From Bacteriovoracaceae bacterium (GTDB taxonomy: Bacteria > Bdellovibrionota > Bacteriovoracia > Bacteriovoracales > Bacteriovoracaceae): 64,000 bases of DNA. The notes beneath the pieces are model-generated. The model was not told where the DNA came from and ran no database searches. It saw nothing but the letters and a program-made list of their open reading frames with translations. The stretch is taken from NCBI GenBank assembly GCA_024711325.1, contig JANJTC010000005.1, positions 1,454,172 to 1,518,171 on the forward strand, read 5' to 3'. The position numbers were made by a program, and so were the translations under genes. Of this stretch, positions 7,657 through 17,494 are shown piece by piece; the first letter of the stretch is position 1, and each line of letters starts with the position of its first letter.

Positions 7657-9176
7657 AATAGCTCCTCTTCTTGACGATTCAAAGGCAGAGTTACCTTAAA
7701 CAATGATCCTTTTCCAACTTCACTTTCAACCTCAATTGCACCACCTTGGGCCTCAATTGCTTTGCGGGCAATATATAAACCAAGGCCCAATCCACTTATA
7801 GAAGGGCTGCTGGCGCGCTCAAAACGTTGAAATATTTTTGATTGCAACTCATGAGGGATACCTGGCCCGTGATCCTGTACGGTTAATATTGCCATATGCT
7901 TAATGGATCTGAGGACAATTTTAACAGGTTTACCTGGAGCATATTTAAGGGTGTTTGTTAGAAGATTGGTTACCACTTGACCCAGCCGAAAGCTGTCCCA
8001 ATTACCTTCCACTCTATCTTGCAAATCGCATTCAAGTTGTATGTTGGCAGAATTAAATGCATCTTCAAAATCGTGACATACATCTGCAACAAGTTTGGAG
8101 AGATCAGTTTTTACCGTGTGAATCTCAAGTCTTCCTGCTTGAATGCGGGAAATATCGAGGAGCTCGTTGATCAAGTTCTCGAGAATCTTGACCTGCTTCA
8201 TAGCAATAAGCAGGGACTTCTCCAGACGACTTGAATGCTTACCATCTATTTTGAATTCTGGTTCCCTTTGGGCCATTTGAAGTTGAAGTGACAAAACAGA
8301 AATAGGTGTTCTTAATTCATGAGAGGCAATGGACAAAAATTCATCGCGTGCAATGATCGCTTTTTGAAGATTCTCTTCATTTAGTTTTACAGAGGTTAAG
8401 TCTCGAATAACTTCTCCAAAACCACGAAGCTGCCCATTTTTATCTTTAAGTGCCGTGATCACTGTACTTGCCCAGAACTTTGTACCATCTTTTCTATAGC
8501 GCCAATTCTCTTCTTCAAATTTCCCTTCGGATTTTGCTATTGCAAGGTCGTGTTCTGGCCTGCCAGATTGGCGCTCTTCTTCGCTATAAAAAATACTGAA
8601 GTTTTTCCCGATGATTTCATCTGAGGTAAAGCCTTCTATCCTTTCTGCACCCGCATTCCAGCTGACAACATTACCTTCTTTATCCATCATGTAGAGGGCG
8701 TATTCTTTGTTAAAGTCAACAAAGAGCTTAAAACGTTCTTCACTAAGAGCAAGAGCTTCTTTTGACAATGTTTCTTTTGCACTAAAGGTTTTATGTTTTT
8801 GAAGCACGACTTCAATGGCCGTATGGAGTTCAGATTCTTCAAATGGTTTGAGAAGATATCCGTAGGGGCCTACAACTTTCGCTTTTTGCAGTGTTGCTTC
8901 ATCTGCATAAGCTGTAAGAAAAATTACAGGAATGTTTAAAAGTTTTTGGATTTGATCGGCCGTTTCTATCCCATCCATGTTACCTTGGATTTGAATATCC
9001 ATCAAAATCAGGTCAGGTTTTGTCGCCGTTGCTTCTTTGATTGCGTCCTTGCCATTGTTAACAATACCTGACACTAGATAACCCAGTCGTTTTAAACCTT
9101 GTTCAATATCTAAGGCAACAATGTTTTCATCTTCGACGATGAGTATACTTGATTTGTTCTTGGATTCAGAGTTCAT
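7653..9176 (-). CDS. REC-PAS-histidine kinase
   Basis: Domains in order: receiver at about 10-125 with acceptor Asp in LILMDIQIQG; a PAS domain at about 145-270 (FVDFNKEYALYMMDKEGNVVSWN, with a GFGEVIRDLT PAC end); HisKA with the H-box SIASHELRTP; and HATPase_c with NLLTNTLKYAP, DHGPGIP and GLGLGLYIARK. No membrane helix, so it is cytoplasmic. An N-terminal receiver lets it be controlled by another kinase, plausibly the HisKA_2 protein encoded just upstream, with which it overlaps by 4 bp. Confidence 0.9.
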   Translation of the reverse strand: MNSESKNKSSILIVEDENIVALDIEQGLKRLGYLVSGIVNNGKDAIKEATATKPDLILMDIQIQGNMDGIETADQIQKLLNIPVIFLTAYADEATLQKAKVVGPYGYLLKPFEESELHTAIEVVLQKHKTFSAKETLSKEALALSEERFKLFVDFNKEYALYMMDKEGNVVSWNAGAERIEGFTSDEIIGKNFSIFYSEEERQSGRPEHDLAIAKSEGKFEEENWRYRKDGTKFWASTVITALKDKNGQLRGFGEVIRDLTSVKLNEENLQKAIIARDEFLSIASHELRTPISVLSLQLQMAQREPEFKIDGKHSSRLEKSLLIAMKQVKILENLINELLDISRIQAGRLEIHTVKTDLSKLVADVCHDFEDAFNSANIQLECDLQDRVEGNWDSFRLGQVVTNLLTNTLKYAPGKPVKIVLRSIKHMAILTVQDHGPGIPHELQSKIFQRFERASSPSISGLGLGLYIARKAIEAQGGAIEVESEVGKGSLFKVTLPLNRQEEELL

Positions 9177-10609
9177 TTAACTTCTCCTTGCTCAGATCTT
9201 TTAAGAAGAATCTTGAACTCTGTTCCTTTCTTTGTATCAATTTCAATATTTGCATTCAGTTGTTTGACAAGGGTATTAACCAGTTTTAGTCCTAATGTGT
9301 CCGTTTTATCAAAGTCAAAGTCCTTGGGGAATCCAACTCCATTGTCTGAAATGATGATTGTTATTGTGCCATTAATTTCTGATATATTGACAGTGATTTC
9401 GCCTGCTCTTTTATCTGGAAAAGCATGTTTTAAACAATTCGAAACAAGTTCATTTAGTATCAGGCCGCACGGAACAGCATTTTCTATACTCAAGAAGACG
9501 TCATATCCCGAAATCTTATACTGTATTTGATTTTGATTCACCCCAAATGATCTAAAAAGGAGCTGGGTGAGGTTCTCTGCATATTCAAAAAAATTGATTC
9601 TCGATAGGTCGCTTGATTTGTAGAGTTTCTCGTGGACCAAGGCCATCGAACGAATACGGTTTTGGCTTTCCGCAAATAGTCCACGTACATGTTCATCTTG
9701 AATATAACCTGATTGGAGTCTTAGGAGACTGGATGTCACCTGAAGGTTATTCTTAACCCGGTGATGAATTTCTTTCAGGAGGGCCTCTTTCTCACTCAAT
9801 AGTGCTTCTTTTTCGGCAAGAGTGGCCTTAATTTCATTTTCTGCATTTCTGCGATCAGTAATGTCCCTGACAATACTTGTAATAAGTAAACCTTGCTCCG
9901 TCTCAAGTGGACTGAGACTGATCTCCACTGGGAAGATGGAGTTATCTTTCCTTCTGCCAGAGAGCAAACGGCCAGCTCCCATAGGTCGTGTGTGGGGATT
10001 GGCAATATAGCTGTCCCGGTAATTGACATGGGCCTTTTTGACTTCATCGGGGACCAGAATTTCAATCGGCTGGCCGATGAGTTCATCCTTCGTATAACCA
10101 AAAAGTTTTTCTGTCTGACTATTGATAATAGAAATTTTTCCCTTGGTATCAACCACGATGATACCATCTGGAGCTGATTCAAGGAGCCCACGGAATTTGG
10201 CCTCTAATTGTTTTCGTGGACCGATATCACGTATGATACTGATGACAAGTTGCTCGTCCTCAGTTTGGATGGGACTTAGGCTAATTTCAACTGGAAATTC
10301 ACTTCCATCTTTCCGTCTTCCTAAGAGTTCCCGTCCTTCGCCCATGGGACGAGTGTGCGGATTAGCGATGTATCCATCTCGATATTTGACATGACTCTCA
10401 CGGATCTTTTCGGGGACTAAAATCTCGACTTTCTGGCCAATCAATTCCTCTCTGGAGTAGCCAAAGATCTTTTCAGTTAGTTCGTTTACCATGATGATGA
10501 GGGCAAGATGATTTACAACAACAATGGCATCAGGGGCGGCCTCTAAAAAGGCCCGGAATTTTTGATCAGGTTTGAGTTCGAGACCGGATTTGTGCTTGTG
10601 AGTACTCAT
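9173..10609 (-). CDS. PAS-PAS-HisKA_2 histidine kinase
   Basis: Two PAS domains (about 15-130 and 140-255) are near copies: both carry YIANPHTRPMG, a GRRKD loop and FPVEISLSP, which shows tandem duplication. A coiled-coil linker (KATLAEKEALLSEKEALL) leads to a HisKA_2 dimerisation box KEIHHRVKNNLQ and a HATPase domain (LILNELVSNCLKHAFP). No membrane helix. The start at 10609 (MSTHKHK) is preferred over 10657, which adds an unlikely Cys-rich leader. It heads the three-gene signalling operon. Confidence 0.88.
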   Translation of the reverse strand: MSTHKHKSGLELKPDQKFRAFLEAAPDAIVVVNHLALIIMVNELTEKIFGYSREELIGQKVEILVPEKIRESHVKYRDGYIANPHTRPMGEGRELLGRRKDGSEFPVEISLSPIQTEDEQLVISIIRDIGPRKQLEAKFRGLLESAPDGIIVVDTKGKISIINSQTEKLFGYTKDELIGQPIEILVPDEVKKAHVNYRDSYIANPHTRPMGAGRLLSGRRKDNSIFPVEISLSPLETEQGLLITSIVRDITDRRNAENEIKATLAEKEALLSEKEALLKEIHHRVKNNLQVTSSLLRLQSGYIQDEHVRGLFAESQNRIRSMALVHEKLYKSSDLSRINFFEYAENLTQLLFRSFGVNQNQIQYKISGYDVFLSIENAVPCGLILNELVSNCLKHAFPDKRAGEITVNISEINGTITIIISDNGVGFPKDFDFDKTDTLGLKLVNTLVKQLNANIEIDTKKGTEFKILLKRSEQGEVK

Positions 10610-10748
10610 TTTGATAGGCCTGCAGTTGAGCTTCTTAAGAATTATACACCAACCCATTAAAGACTGTTACTGATCTTTTCAAACTTTAGAAAGAATATAG
10701 CTTGTAAAGAATTAGTTAATTATTTAGCAGAGATGTAAAAAGTGATGA

Positions 10749-12491
10749 CTATTCGAGTAATTCTTCAGCGAAAACCTTTTCAGTTATCTTCCAGAACTTT
10801 TCTTGTTTGCGAGCGATGACAAATGAAGGGAGTCGTAATTGATGTTGGTTTTTAATTACGTCTTGAGGCACTTTTATTTCCATGGCCAGTTCAGGTCTTC
10901 TTAAATGGGATCTTAAAAAGTTGATATTAAACTTTTTGATGGATGATGAATTACTAAAAAAATGAGCTTCACTCACATACTGTGCTTCACAATCGTAATA
11001 CCGCACTTCCAGGTAGGGATCAGAATTCTTATCGAAACGCTCTTCAAAGGTGATCTTCTCAGGAGTTAGCACATGGGAGTTCTTTGAGAGTTTGGCCTGT
11101 TTGAGCTTTGAATCAGCATCAATAAGGACTGCCTTACATTCTTCACAGTTACGGGAAGTAATATCATTTTCTTTGCCGCATACATGGCAAAGCTTATATC
11201 GAAACCGAAAGCTACAGGGGAGTATTTCTAAAGTGCCAGGGTCATGCTTGGCCCCACGGCATTTTCTTCCAAAGTGCTCAATGACTTCTCCCTCATCATC
11301 AACTAGCCCCCAGAAAGTATTTTCAAAACTACAAAGTGGACAAGGAACAAGTACTGGAACTGTTTCTTTCATCGGTTTTTTATCGCTTATCTCTGGAGTG
11401 TAAATATCATGGCCCATACCGGTGTAATCGAGGATGAAACAATCACTCTTTCCCGGCTCCAGACGCAGACCTCTGCCAACAATTTGTTGATAAAGGCTAT
11501 TGGACTCTGTTGGACGAAGGATAGCGATCACATCTACGTGAGGAGCATCAAAGCCTGTTGTTAGTACAGAGACATTTACTAGATACTTAAATTTTCTTGC
11601 TTTGAAATCTTCTATGATTTTATCTCGGGTATTAACATCAGTATCGCCTATCACCAATCTTGCCTGATTTTCCGGCAGGTAGGTAAGAATTTCTTGGGCA
11701 TGTTTAACAGTGGAGCTAAAAATCATAACGCCTTGCCTGTTAAACCGCTCAGTAATGTCGACGATATTGTTCACAATTAAAGGTGTAAGACGCTTTTGAT
11801 TTTTAAGAAGTTCTTCCACCTCAGCCATAGTGTACATTCGATTTTTTTCAGTAAGTTCAGAAAAATCATAACATGTCACCGGTATGTCCACCTTAACAGG
11901 CTGAGTAAGAAACTTGTTTTTAATCATGTAGCTCAGTGGGAGTTCATACACACATTGCTTAAAGAAGCGCTTTTGATCCGTTTTTAATTCACCCTTATGA
12001 GAATATTCATAGATCCATCCTAATCCCAGCCGATAAGGGGTGGCAGTGAGACCAAGGGTACATAAATTTGGATTACGTTCTTTTAGTTTTTGAATAACTT
12101 CCTGGTACTGGGTATCACCTTCATCTGTCACTCGGTGACATTCATCAATTATCAGGAGAGAAAATTCATTGAAGAATTCTGTTGGAGCTCGTGCTACAGA
12201 TTGAATACTGCCAAAAATTGCTTTTTGGTCCCAATCTTTTTTCCCAAGGCCGGCCGAGAAAATTCCGGCATCTAAACCATAGCTTTTATATTTTTCGAAG
12301 TTCTGTTCGACCAGTTCTTTGACATGTGCAAGGACCAACACCCGGCCCTTGGCAATTCTTGCTAATTCAGCAATCACAAGACTTTTACCTGCGCCTGTAG
12401 GAAGGACAATCAAGGCCGGTTCTCGTTTTCGTTGAAAATATTTAACAGTACTTTCAACTGCTTCTGTTTGGTATTTCCTGAGCTTATACAT
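10749..12491 (-). CDS. radD: RadD-like SF2 helicase
   Basis: Walker A PTGAGKS, DECHR box and [11 protein letters not shown] form the N-terminal RecA-like domain; [21 protein letters not shown] is the motif VI region. After the helicase core come zinc-ribbon cysteines (CPLC near 385 and CHVCGK...CEEC near 435). Length (580 against about 586), domain order and long matches such as [18 protein letters not shown] fit E. coli RadD (YejH), recalled from memory. RadD helps RecA-dependent recombination and survival after DNA damage. It is transcribed alone on the minus strand. Confidence 0.9.
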   Translation of the reverse strand: MYKLRKYQTEAVESTVKYFQRKREPALIVLPTGAGKSLVIAELARIAKGRVLVLAHVKELVEQNFEKYKSYGLDAGIFSAGLGKKDWDQKAIFGSIQSVARAPTEFFNEFSLLIIDECHRVTDEGDTQYQEVIQKLKERNPNLCTLGLTATPYRLGLGWIYEYSHKGELKTDQKRFFKQCVYELPLSYMIKNKFLTQPVKVDIPVTCYDFSELTEKNRMYTMAEVEELLKNQKRLTPLIVNNIVDITERFNRQGVMIFSSTVKHAQEILTYLPENQARLVIGDTDVNTRDKIIEDFKARKFKYLVNVSVLTTGFDAPHVDVIAILRPTESNSLYQQIVGRGLRLEPGKSDCFILDYTGMGHDIYTPEISDKKPMKETVPVLVPCPLCSFENTFWGLVDDEGEVIEHFGRKCRGAKHDPGTLEILPCSFRFRYKLCHVCGKENDITSRNCEECKAVLIDADSKLKQAKLSKNSHVLTPEKITFEERFDKNSDPYLEVRYYDCEAQYVSEAHFFSNSSSIKKFNINFLRSHLRRPELAMEIKVPQDVIKNQHQLRLPSFVIARKQEKFWKITEKVFAEELLE

Positions 12492-12543
12492 GAAATAAGA
12501 GTTTATTCTCTAAGGATGGATATGTAAATTCCAGATAGAGTTA

Positions 12544-14313
12544 CTATTCCGCCTCCTGAAAACCCATAGCAGAAATCACCTCTGCAATATGCGTGAAGGC
12601 CTGAGGAAAATTCCCAACCATGCGTTTTAATTCTGGTGCATACTCTTCGGCATACAGACCGACATCATTTTTGATACATTTGATTTTTTGATATAATTCC
12701 ATGGCCTCATCTTTTCGCCCCATCATGCGGAGATTGTCCACCAACCAAAAAGAACAAGCAATAAAACTTCCTTCAGTCCCTGGTAATCCATCTACTTTCT
12801 TTTCCGAGAGGTACCTTAGGACATGGCCATCTCTGGTAAGTTTTTTTTGTATGGCCTCTACTGTCCCTATAATCCGATAGTCAGTAATTGGTAAGAACTT
12901 CACATGGGCCATCATTAAAAGACTGGCATCGAGTTCCTTGGAGCCATAGGATTGAACAAAAGCATTGAGTTCTTGATCAAAGCCTTTTTCACATATATCT
13001 TTATGTATTTCATCACGAATCTTTTCCCATTCTTCTATTTCTCCAGGAAGATGGAAGCTTTTCGCACTTTCTGTTGCATATTCAAGTGCCACCCATGCCA
13101 TGACTTTTGAATGGGTGAAATGTCTTTTGCCGCCGCGGACTTCCCAGATTCCCTCATCTGGATCCTGCCAGTGTTCGCATACATATTTTACCATCTTTTG
13201 CTCTATCCTCCAGTTGTCTTCACTGATAGCAATCCCATTTTTTCTTCCCAAGTGGGCCGTGAGAATGAGTTCACCAAATACATCTAGCTGGAACTGATTA
13301 TAGGCGGCGTTACCAATGCGTACAGGCCTTGAGTTTTCATAACCTGGAAGCCAATGTAATTCTAGTTCTGTTAATCGCCGCTCGCCTCGAATTCCATACA
13401 TGATGTTTACTTGTGAGGGAGTCCCGGCCACGGCCCTTAAGAGCCATTCTTTCCAACGGAGGGCCTCTTCTTCATGTCCTCCTTTGATAAGAGCATATAA
13501 GGTAAAACTTGAATCTCTGATCCAACTGAAACGATAGTCCCAATTTCTAGTCCCTCCAATATCTTCCGGAAGAGATGTGGTGGGTGCGGCAATGATGGCA
13601 CCTGTTGGTGCGTAAGTGAGGGCCTTTAATGTAAGTAAAGAACGTTTGACTGAAGCCTCGTCGAAGCCTTTATAATGACAGCGCTTCAGCCAGCTTCTCC
13701 AGTTGTCTATAGTGGCCTGCACGTGTTCTTCTGGATTTTCAATTTTAGGAGGTATGCTCTTATGAGATGGATACCACATTAACTCAAAGCTCTTTTTCTC
13801 TCCTGCGTTTACTGTGAAGGTCGCACAAGTCCTATAATTTTTACCTCTAAGTTTTACAGGCGAATATAACACCAACGCTTCAGGGCCTGCGATGGCATGG
13901 ATGCCAGTGTTACCATTATTTCTTCTTACCCAAGGAACAATGCTTCCATATTCAAAACGAATGGCAAGGTCCATATTCATCTCGACAGAGCCTTCAAGCC
14001 CTTCAACAAGTCTGATAAGGGTAGGGTCCTTATCATCCTTTAGCATGCAGTCTGTGAGCTTGACACTGCCTTGATCGGTATAAAAGGTGGTTTCGAGTAC
14101 GACTGAATCTTCCACATACTTGCGATCAGATTTAAAAGTTCCTTGAGGACAGATTAACCATCGGCCATTTTCATCGGTGCCAAGTAGAGAGGCAAAACAG
14201 GCAGCAGAATCAAAACAAGGAAATCCCAGCCAATCAATAGAACCGTTTTTTCCGACTAATGCCGAACTATGGCAATCACTTAGGAGAGCGTAGTCCTCTA
14301 ATCGCTGGGCCAT
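12544..14313 (-). CDS. Glycoside hydrolase family 15 protein (glucoamylase/trehalase-like)
   Basis: The N terminus LEDYALLSDCHSSALVGKNGSIDWL and the (alpha/alpha)6-barrel motifs NWDYRFSWIRDSSFTLYAL, KVMAWVALEYA and GTEGSFIACSFWLVDNL are classic bacterial GH15. The Glu of GTEGSF is the likely catalytic base. At 589 residues it is typical. No signal peptide, so it acts in the cytoplasm, probably releasing glucose from storage alpha-glucan or trehalose. Eleven bases separate it from the upstream rhodopsin-transducer-like gene, and the divergent genes encode 6-phosphogluconate dehydrogenase and an SDR, so a shared sugar pathway is likely. Confidence 0.9.
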   Translation of the reverse strand: MAQRLEDYALLSDCHSSALVGKNGSIDWLGFPCFDSAACFASLLGTDENGRWLICPQGTFKSDRKYVEDSVVLETTFYTDQGSVKLTDCMLKDDKDPTLIRLVEGLEGSVEMNMDLAIRFEYGSIVPWVRRNNGNTGIHAIAGPEALVLYSPVKLRGKNYRTCATFTVNAGEKKSFELMWYPSHKSIPPKIENPEEHVQATIDNWRSWLKRCHYKGFDEASVKRSLLTLKALTYAPTGAIIAAPTTSLPEDIGGTRNWDYRFSWIRDSSFTLYALIKGGHEEEALRWKEWLLRAVAGTPSQVNIMYGIRGERRLTELELHWLPGYENSRPVRIGNAAYNQFQLDVFGELILTAHLGRKNGIAISEDNWRIEQKMVKYVCEHWQDPDEGIWEVRGGKRHFTHSKVMAWVALEYATESAKSFHLPGEIEEWEKIRDEIHKDICEKGFDQELNAFVQSYGSKELDASLLMMAHVKFLPITDYRIIGTVEAIQKKLTRDGHVLRYLSEKKVDGLPGTEGSFIACSFWLVDNLRMMGRKDEAMELYQKIKCIKNDVGLYAEEYAPELKRMVGNFPQAFTHIAEVISAMGFQEAE

Positions 14314-14324
14314 AGTGAACCTCT

Positions 14325-14693
14325 TTATTGTCCATAAGCAATTGTTGATAAAAGGGCATTCTCTGCTTGGCGGGAATCAAGGCGAGTGTGTTGAACGACG
14401 ATAGGCTCATCTGAAATAATTGTACTGGAAAAATCCACCCCTTTCGGGATGAACTCAGGATCACTGAGGTTATTGAATCGAATGTGTCGCGTTCTTTGAG
14501 AGGGTATTATTTCTTTGAAGGGTCCTAATGGATCTTTATCTGAAAAGTATATTGTGATTTCAACGTGGGCCGTCTTTGGTCCAGCGTTTAAAATGCAAAC
14601 TGTTTCATGACTTTCCAACTCAGGAAACTTTCCGGTGCTCTCCCGCGGAATATATCCTTCTGCAATTGCCCAGTATCTTTTACCTAATTCCAT
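14325..14693 (-). CDS. Sensory rhodopsin transducer-like (ASRT family) protein
   Basis: A 122-residue beta-rich protein resembling the Anabaena sensory rhodopsin transducer family (PF07100). Visible hallmarks are WAIAEGYIP, HETVCILNAG, the sheet core VEITIYFSDKDP, and VVQHTRLD near the C terminus. In cyanobacteria the family binds sensory rhodopsin; elsewhere most members have no rhodopsin nearby and may bind sugars or DNA. No rhodopsin is seen here. Tight coupling to GH15 favours a carbohydrate role, which is inference. Confidence 0.8.
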   Translation of the reverse strand: MELGKRYWAIAEGYIPRESTGKFPELESHETVCILNAGPKTAHVEITIYFSDKDPLGPFKEIIPSQRTRHIRFNNLSDPEFIPKGVDFSSTIISDEPIVVQHTRLDSRQAENALLSTIAYGQ

Positions 14694-14806
14694 AGATACC
14701 TCCGCAGTGCTCAGGCTAAGCTTTTATCCTGTTAATTCCAAGACACCTGGTTCCGTTTCATCTTCTTTTTTTATTCTTACAGTTTCAAGAGCACAAAGGA
14801 TGAATC

Positions 14807-15775
14807 ATGGAAATGGCCATTATTGGATTAGGGAAGATGGGTATGGGTCTTGCTTTGCGGGCCTTAGAGCAGAGGATAAAAGTGGTGGGTTTTACTCACG
14901 GCAATGCCCCTGAACAATTAATGGAACAAGGGTTAGTAGAAGTTCACCAAATTGAGGAGTTAATCGCAAATACTTCTTCACCTCGTAAAATCTTTCTCTA
15001 TATCCCATCAGGAAAAGCTGTAGACGAGTACGTAGAGCTATTTTCTCAGTTGTTGAATGAGGGTGACATTGTGATTGATGGGGGGAATTCCTATTGGGGT
15101 GATTCAATCAGGAGATATCACTTCTTGGCCTCTAAAAAAATCCATTTTATAGATTTAGGGACAAGTGGAGGTATTTCAGGTGCTCGAAATGGCGCATGTT
15201 TTATGGCAGGTGGAGACAAGGGGGCCTACGAAGTGCTGGCGCCCTTACTAGATAAATTAGCAATTCAAAATGGTCATGCTTATATGGGTCCTGCTGGTTC
15301 AGGTCATTTGGTAAAACTCATCCACAATGGGATTGAATTTGGAATGCTGCAAGCTATTGGTGAAGGCATGGCGCTCCTTGAGCGCTTTCATGAGTTAATA
15401 AGCTTTGATATGGAAGCGGTATTCAAAACTTATCGTCATGGTTCAGTTATCCGCTCCTGGCTGATTGATCTAATGGCCCAGCAGTATAAGGAACAAGGCG
15501 GACTTACCAGTATTCCAGCTTATATTGAAGATACTGGGGAAGTAAATTGGCTTTTAAATGATGCCATTCATCTGGAGGTACCAATTCCAATCATAAATCA
15601 AAGTGTCATGGAAATATTCAGGTCTAGGGATGAAAAGAAAAATGACTATAAATCCGTTGCCATGATGAGACATGCCTTTGGAGGTCATCCTTTTGGCGCC
15701 ATGGATGAATTAAAGCTTGAAAGAAAGAAAAGCAGAATTAGTTCTGAATTCTCAGAGGAGCAATATGAGCACTGA
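14807..15775 (+). CDS. gnd: 6-phosphogluconate dehydrogenase, decarboxylating (short GndA-like)
   Basis: The N-terminal Rossmann motif GLGKMGMG is followed by IDGGNSYWGDS, the substrate motif GTSGGISGARNGACFMAGG and the catalytic helix GSGHLVKLIHNGIEFGMLQA (Lys and Asn of the active site). At 322 residues it is the short, often NAD-dependent bacterial form rather than the 470-residue one. It converts 6-phosphogluconate to ribulose 5-phosphate and CO2. The stop overlaps the start of the SDR gene, so they are translationally coupled, and both diverge from the GH15 operon. Confidence 0.9.
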   Translation: MEMAIIGLGKMGMGLALRALEQRIKVVGFTHGNAPEQLMEQGLVEVHQIEELIANTSSPRKIFLYIPSGKAVDEYVELFSQLLNEGDIVIDGGNSYWGDSIRRYHFLASKKIHFIDLGTSGGISGARNGACFMAGGDKGAYEVLAPLLDKLAIQNGHAYMGPAGSGHLVKLIHNGIEFGMLQAIGEGMALLERFHELISFDMEAVFKTYRHGSVIRSWLIDLMAQQYKEQGGLTSIPAYIEDTGEVNWLLNDAIHLEVPIPIINQSVMEIFRSRDEKKNDYKSVAMMRHAFGGHPFGAMDELKLERKKSRISSEFSEEQYEH

Positions 15776-16580
15776 TAAATCAATGCAAGGGAAAAGGGTT
15801 CTTATCACAGGTGCTGCAACTGGAATTGGTAAAGCGACTGCACTTGAACTTGCCCGTAACGGCGCTGACATCATTATCAATTATTTTCCTACTGAAGATC
15901 AGGAAGATAAGGCAAGTCAACTTGCTTCACAGATTTGTGAAGAAGTCAGGGGTGTCGGTTGTAAGAGCCTTCTTATTTCTGCCGATATCTCAAACGAGCA
16001 ACAGGTTCAGGTAATGTTCAGAAAAATTCTGGAAGATTTTGGAGGACTAGATGTGCTCATCAACAATGCGGGTATTCAAAGAAAATGCCCAAGCCATGAG
16101 TTAAGCCTTGTAGACTTCTCGAAAGTTTTCAACACAAATGCCATCGGTACATTCATTTGTTCTCGCGAGGCGATTAAAATCTTTCTTCAGCAAAAGATTA
16201 GAGGCATCATTCTCAATAATACAAGTGTCCATCAATTAATTCCTAAGCCTGAATATTTAAGTTACAGCATGAGTAAAGGGGCAATACTGAATCTCACTCG
16301 TACTCTAGCTCTGGAGTATGCCGAAAAGGGCATTCGGGTAAATAATGTAGCACCTGGGGCCATCATCACTCCTATTAATCCGTGGGCCAAAGATGAATCG
16401 AAGAAGGCAAATATAAGTAAGCATATTCCTATGGGAGAGGTTGGTAAGGCCGAGCAAATTGCCAAGGCCATGCTTTATCTTGCCTCTGATGCTTCTGATT
16501 ATGTCACTGGACAAACCTTATTTGTGGATGGTGGACTAACCTTGTATCCGGATTTTGGAGAAGACTGGTCTTCAAGTTAG
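15765..16580 (+). CDS. SDR-family dehydrogenase (glucose dehydrogenase-like)
   Basis: Classical SDR: cofactor motif GAATGIGKA, NNAG, catalytic YSMSK and the C-terminal GQTLFVDGG. At 272 residues it resembles bacterial glucose 1-dehydrogenases, but substrate cannot be set from motifs. The start at 15765 has GAGGAG upstream and overlaps gnd by 11 bp; the ORF-track start at 15717 is inside gnd. With GH15 and gnd it could form a glucose-gluconate-pentose phosphate route, provided a gluconate kinase exists elsewhere. Confidence 0.85.
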   Translation: MSTDKSMQGKRVLITGAATGIGKATALELARNGADIIINYFPTEDQEDKASQLASQICEEVRGVGCKSLLISADISNEQQVQVMFRKILEDFGGLDVLINNAGIQRKCPSHELSLVDFSKVFNTNAIGTFICSREAIKIFLQQKIRGIILNNTSVHQLIPKPEYLSYSMSKGAILNLTRTLALEYAEKGIRVNNVAPGAIITPINPWAKDESKKANISKHIPMGEVGKAEQIAKAMLYLASDASDYVTGQTLFVDGGLTLYPDFGEDWSSS

Positions 16581-16588
16581 CAATCAAA

Positions 16589-16646
16589 GGTTCCAAGCCA
16601 ACACACTTTTACTTATGCGCCGCTTACGTAAAAGTGTGTTGGAACC
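16589..16646. terminator. Long bidirectional hairpin terminator
   Basis: A 19-bp stem with one 5-base bulge (AAGCC) lies between convergent genes: GGTTCC + AACACACTTTTAC pairs with GTAAAAGTGTGTT + GGAACC around a 15-base loop. A T-rich tract follows on the plus strand. Its position 8 bp after the SDR gene and 4 bp before the end of the dienelactone hydrolase gene fits termination of both. Confidence 0.8.
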
Positions 16647-16650
16647 ATTT

Positions 16651-17445
16651 TTATTTTTTGAGGAAAGTTAATAGGGCTTTCCATGAAGCTTCATCGGCCT
16701 TTTTGTTGTAGGCGATTGGAATGTTGTACTTTTTCCCAACTTCTGCGGCCTTGGGATTTGTAAAGGCGTGTGAAGCATTTTTATAATTGATGATTTTATA
16801 ATCAGCATTAAGTGACTTCATCTCTTTTTCAAAATTCGCACGATCTTTTGCCGGAACCATAGGATCGGCCAGACCGTTAATCGCTAGGACTTTGGCCTTA
16901 ATACCTTTAGAAGAAACTGTTGTTGTAAGTCCTCCGTGGAAACTTACCACTCCTTTAATGTCAGCTCCGCTACGAGCATAGTTCAGAGCTTGCGTTCCAC
17001 CAAAACAATAACCGATAACGTAAACTTTGTTAGCATCGATATGTGGATCTTTTTTGGCCATTTCAACATATTTAGAAAGTTTTTCAATTCCGAGCTCGGG
17101 ATTTTTATAAAAAGGCGTTGCTAATGCCTGGGCCTCGCTGGGAGTTTCAACGGTCATGCCATCGCCATAGAGATCAACTGCTAAAGTCGCATAACCTTCC
17201 TTGTTCAGCATCTCGGCCCTATTCAAGATATAAGGAGTGCGACCCCACCATTCGTGAACGATAATAACTAAAGGAACTTTTTCTTTAAATTCTTTAGGTA
17301 GCTGAATGGATGCTTCAAACTTTTTTCCGTCCTGCTCAAAACTCACAAGAGGAGAGTAGCTTTGTTTAGCACTCTTTTCTTTTTTAAAGTGTCCACAGGA
17401 TGTGAGGAAAATACTTAAGAATAATAGGCCCAGAGTCATTTTCAT
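16651..17445 (-). CDS. Dienelactone-hydrolase-family protein, lipoprotein
   Basis: The signal MKMTLGLLFLSIFLTSCG ends in a lipobox cysteine, so the enzyme is exported and lipid-anchored. The alpha/beta-hydrolase core has the nucleophile elbow GYCFGG with Cys rather than Ser, as in dienelactone hydrolases, an Asp in LADPMVPA and the His in ASHAF. The catalytic triad is complete. Substrates of exported DLH-family proteins are varied esters and lactones; none can be named here. Confidence 0.85.
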   Translation of the reverse strand: MKMTLGLLFLSIFLTSCGHFKKEKSAKQSYSPLVSFEQDGKKFEASIQLPKEFKEKVPLVIIVHEWWGRTPYILNRAEMLNKEGYATLAVDLYGDGMTVETPSEAQALATPFYKNPELGIEKLSKYVEMAKKDPHIDANKVYVIGYCFGGTQALNYARSGADIKGVVSFHGGLTTTVSSKGIKAKVLAINGLADPMVPAKDRANFEKEMKSLNADYKIINYKNASHAFTNPKAAEVGKKYNIPIAYNKKADEASWKALLTFLKK

Positions 17446-17494
17446 ACTGTCTCCTTATTAATAAAAAATAGATGACAGTATTTTAGCAGATTTT

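Noticed and set aside
10749-12491. A restriction or phage-defence helicase
   Set aside because: Length, zinc ribbon and long sequence stretches fit RadD, and no nuclease or methylase partner adjoins.
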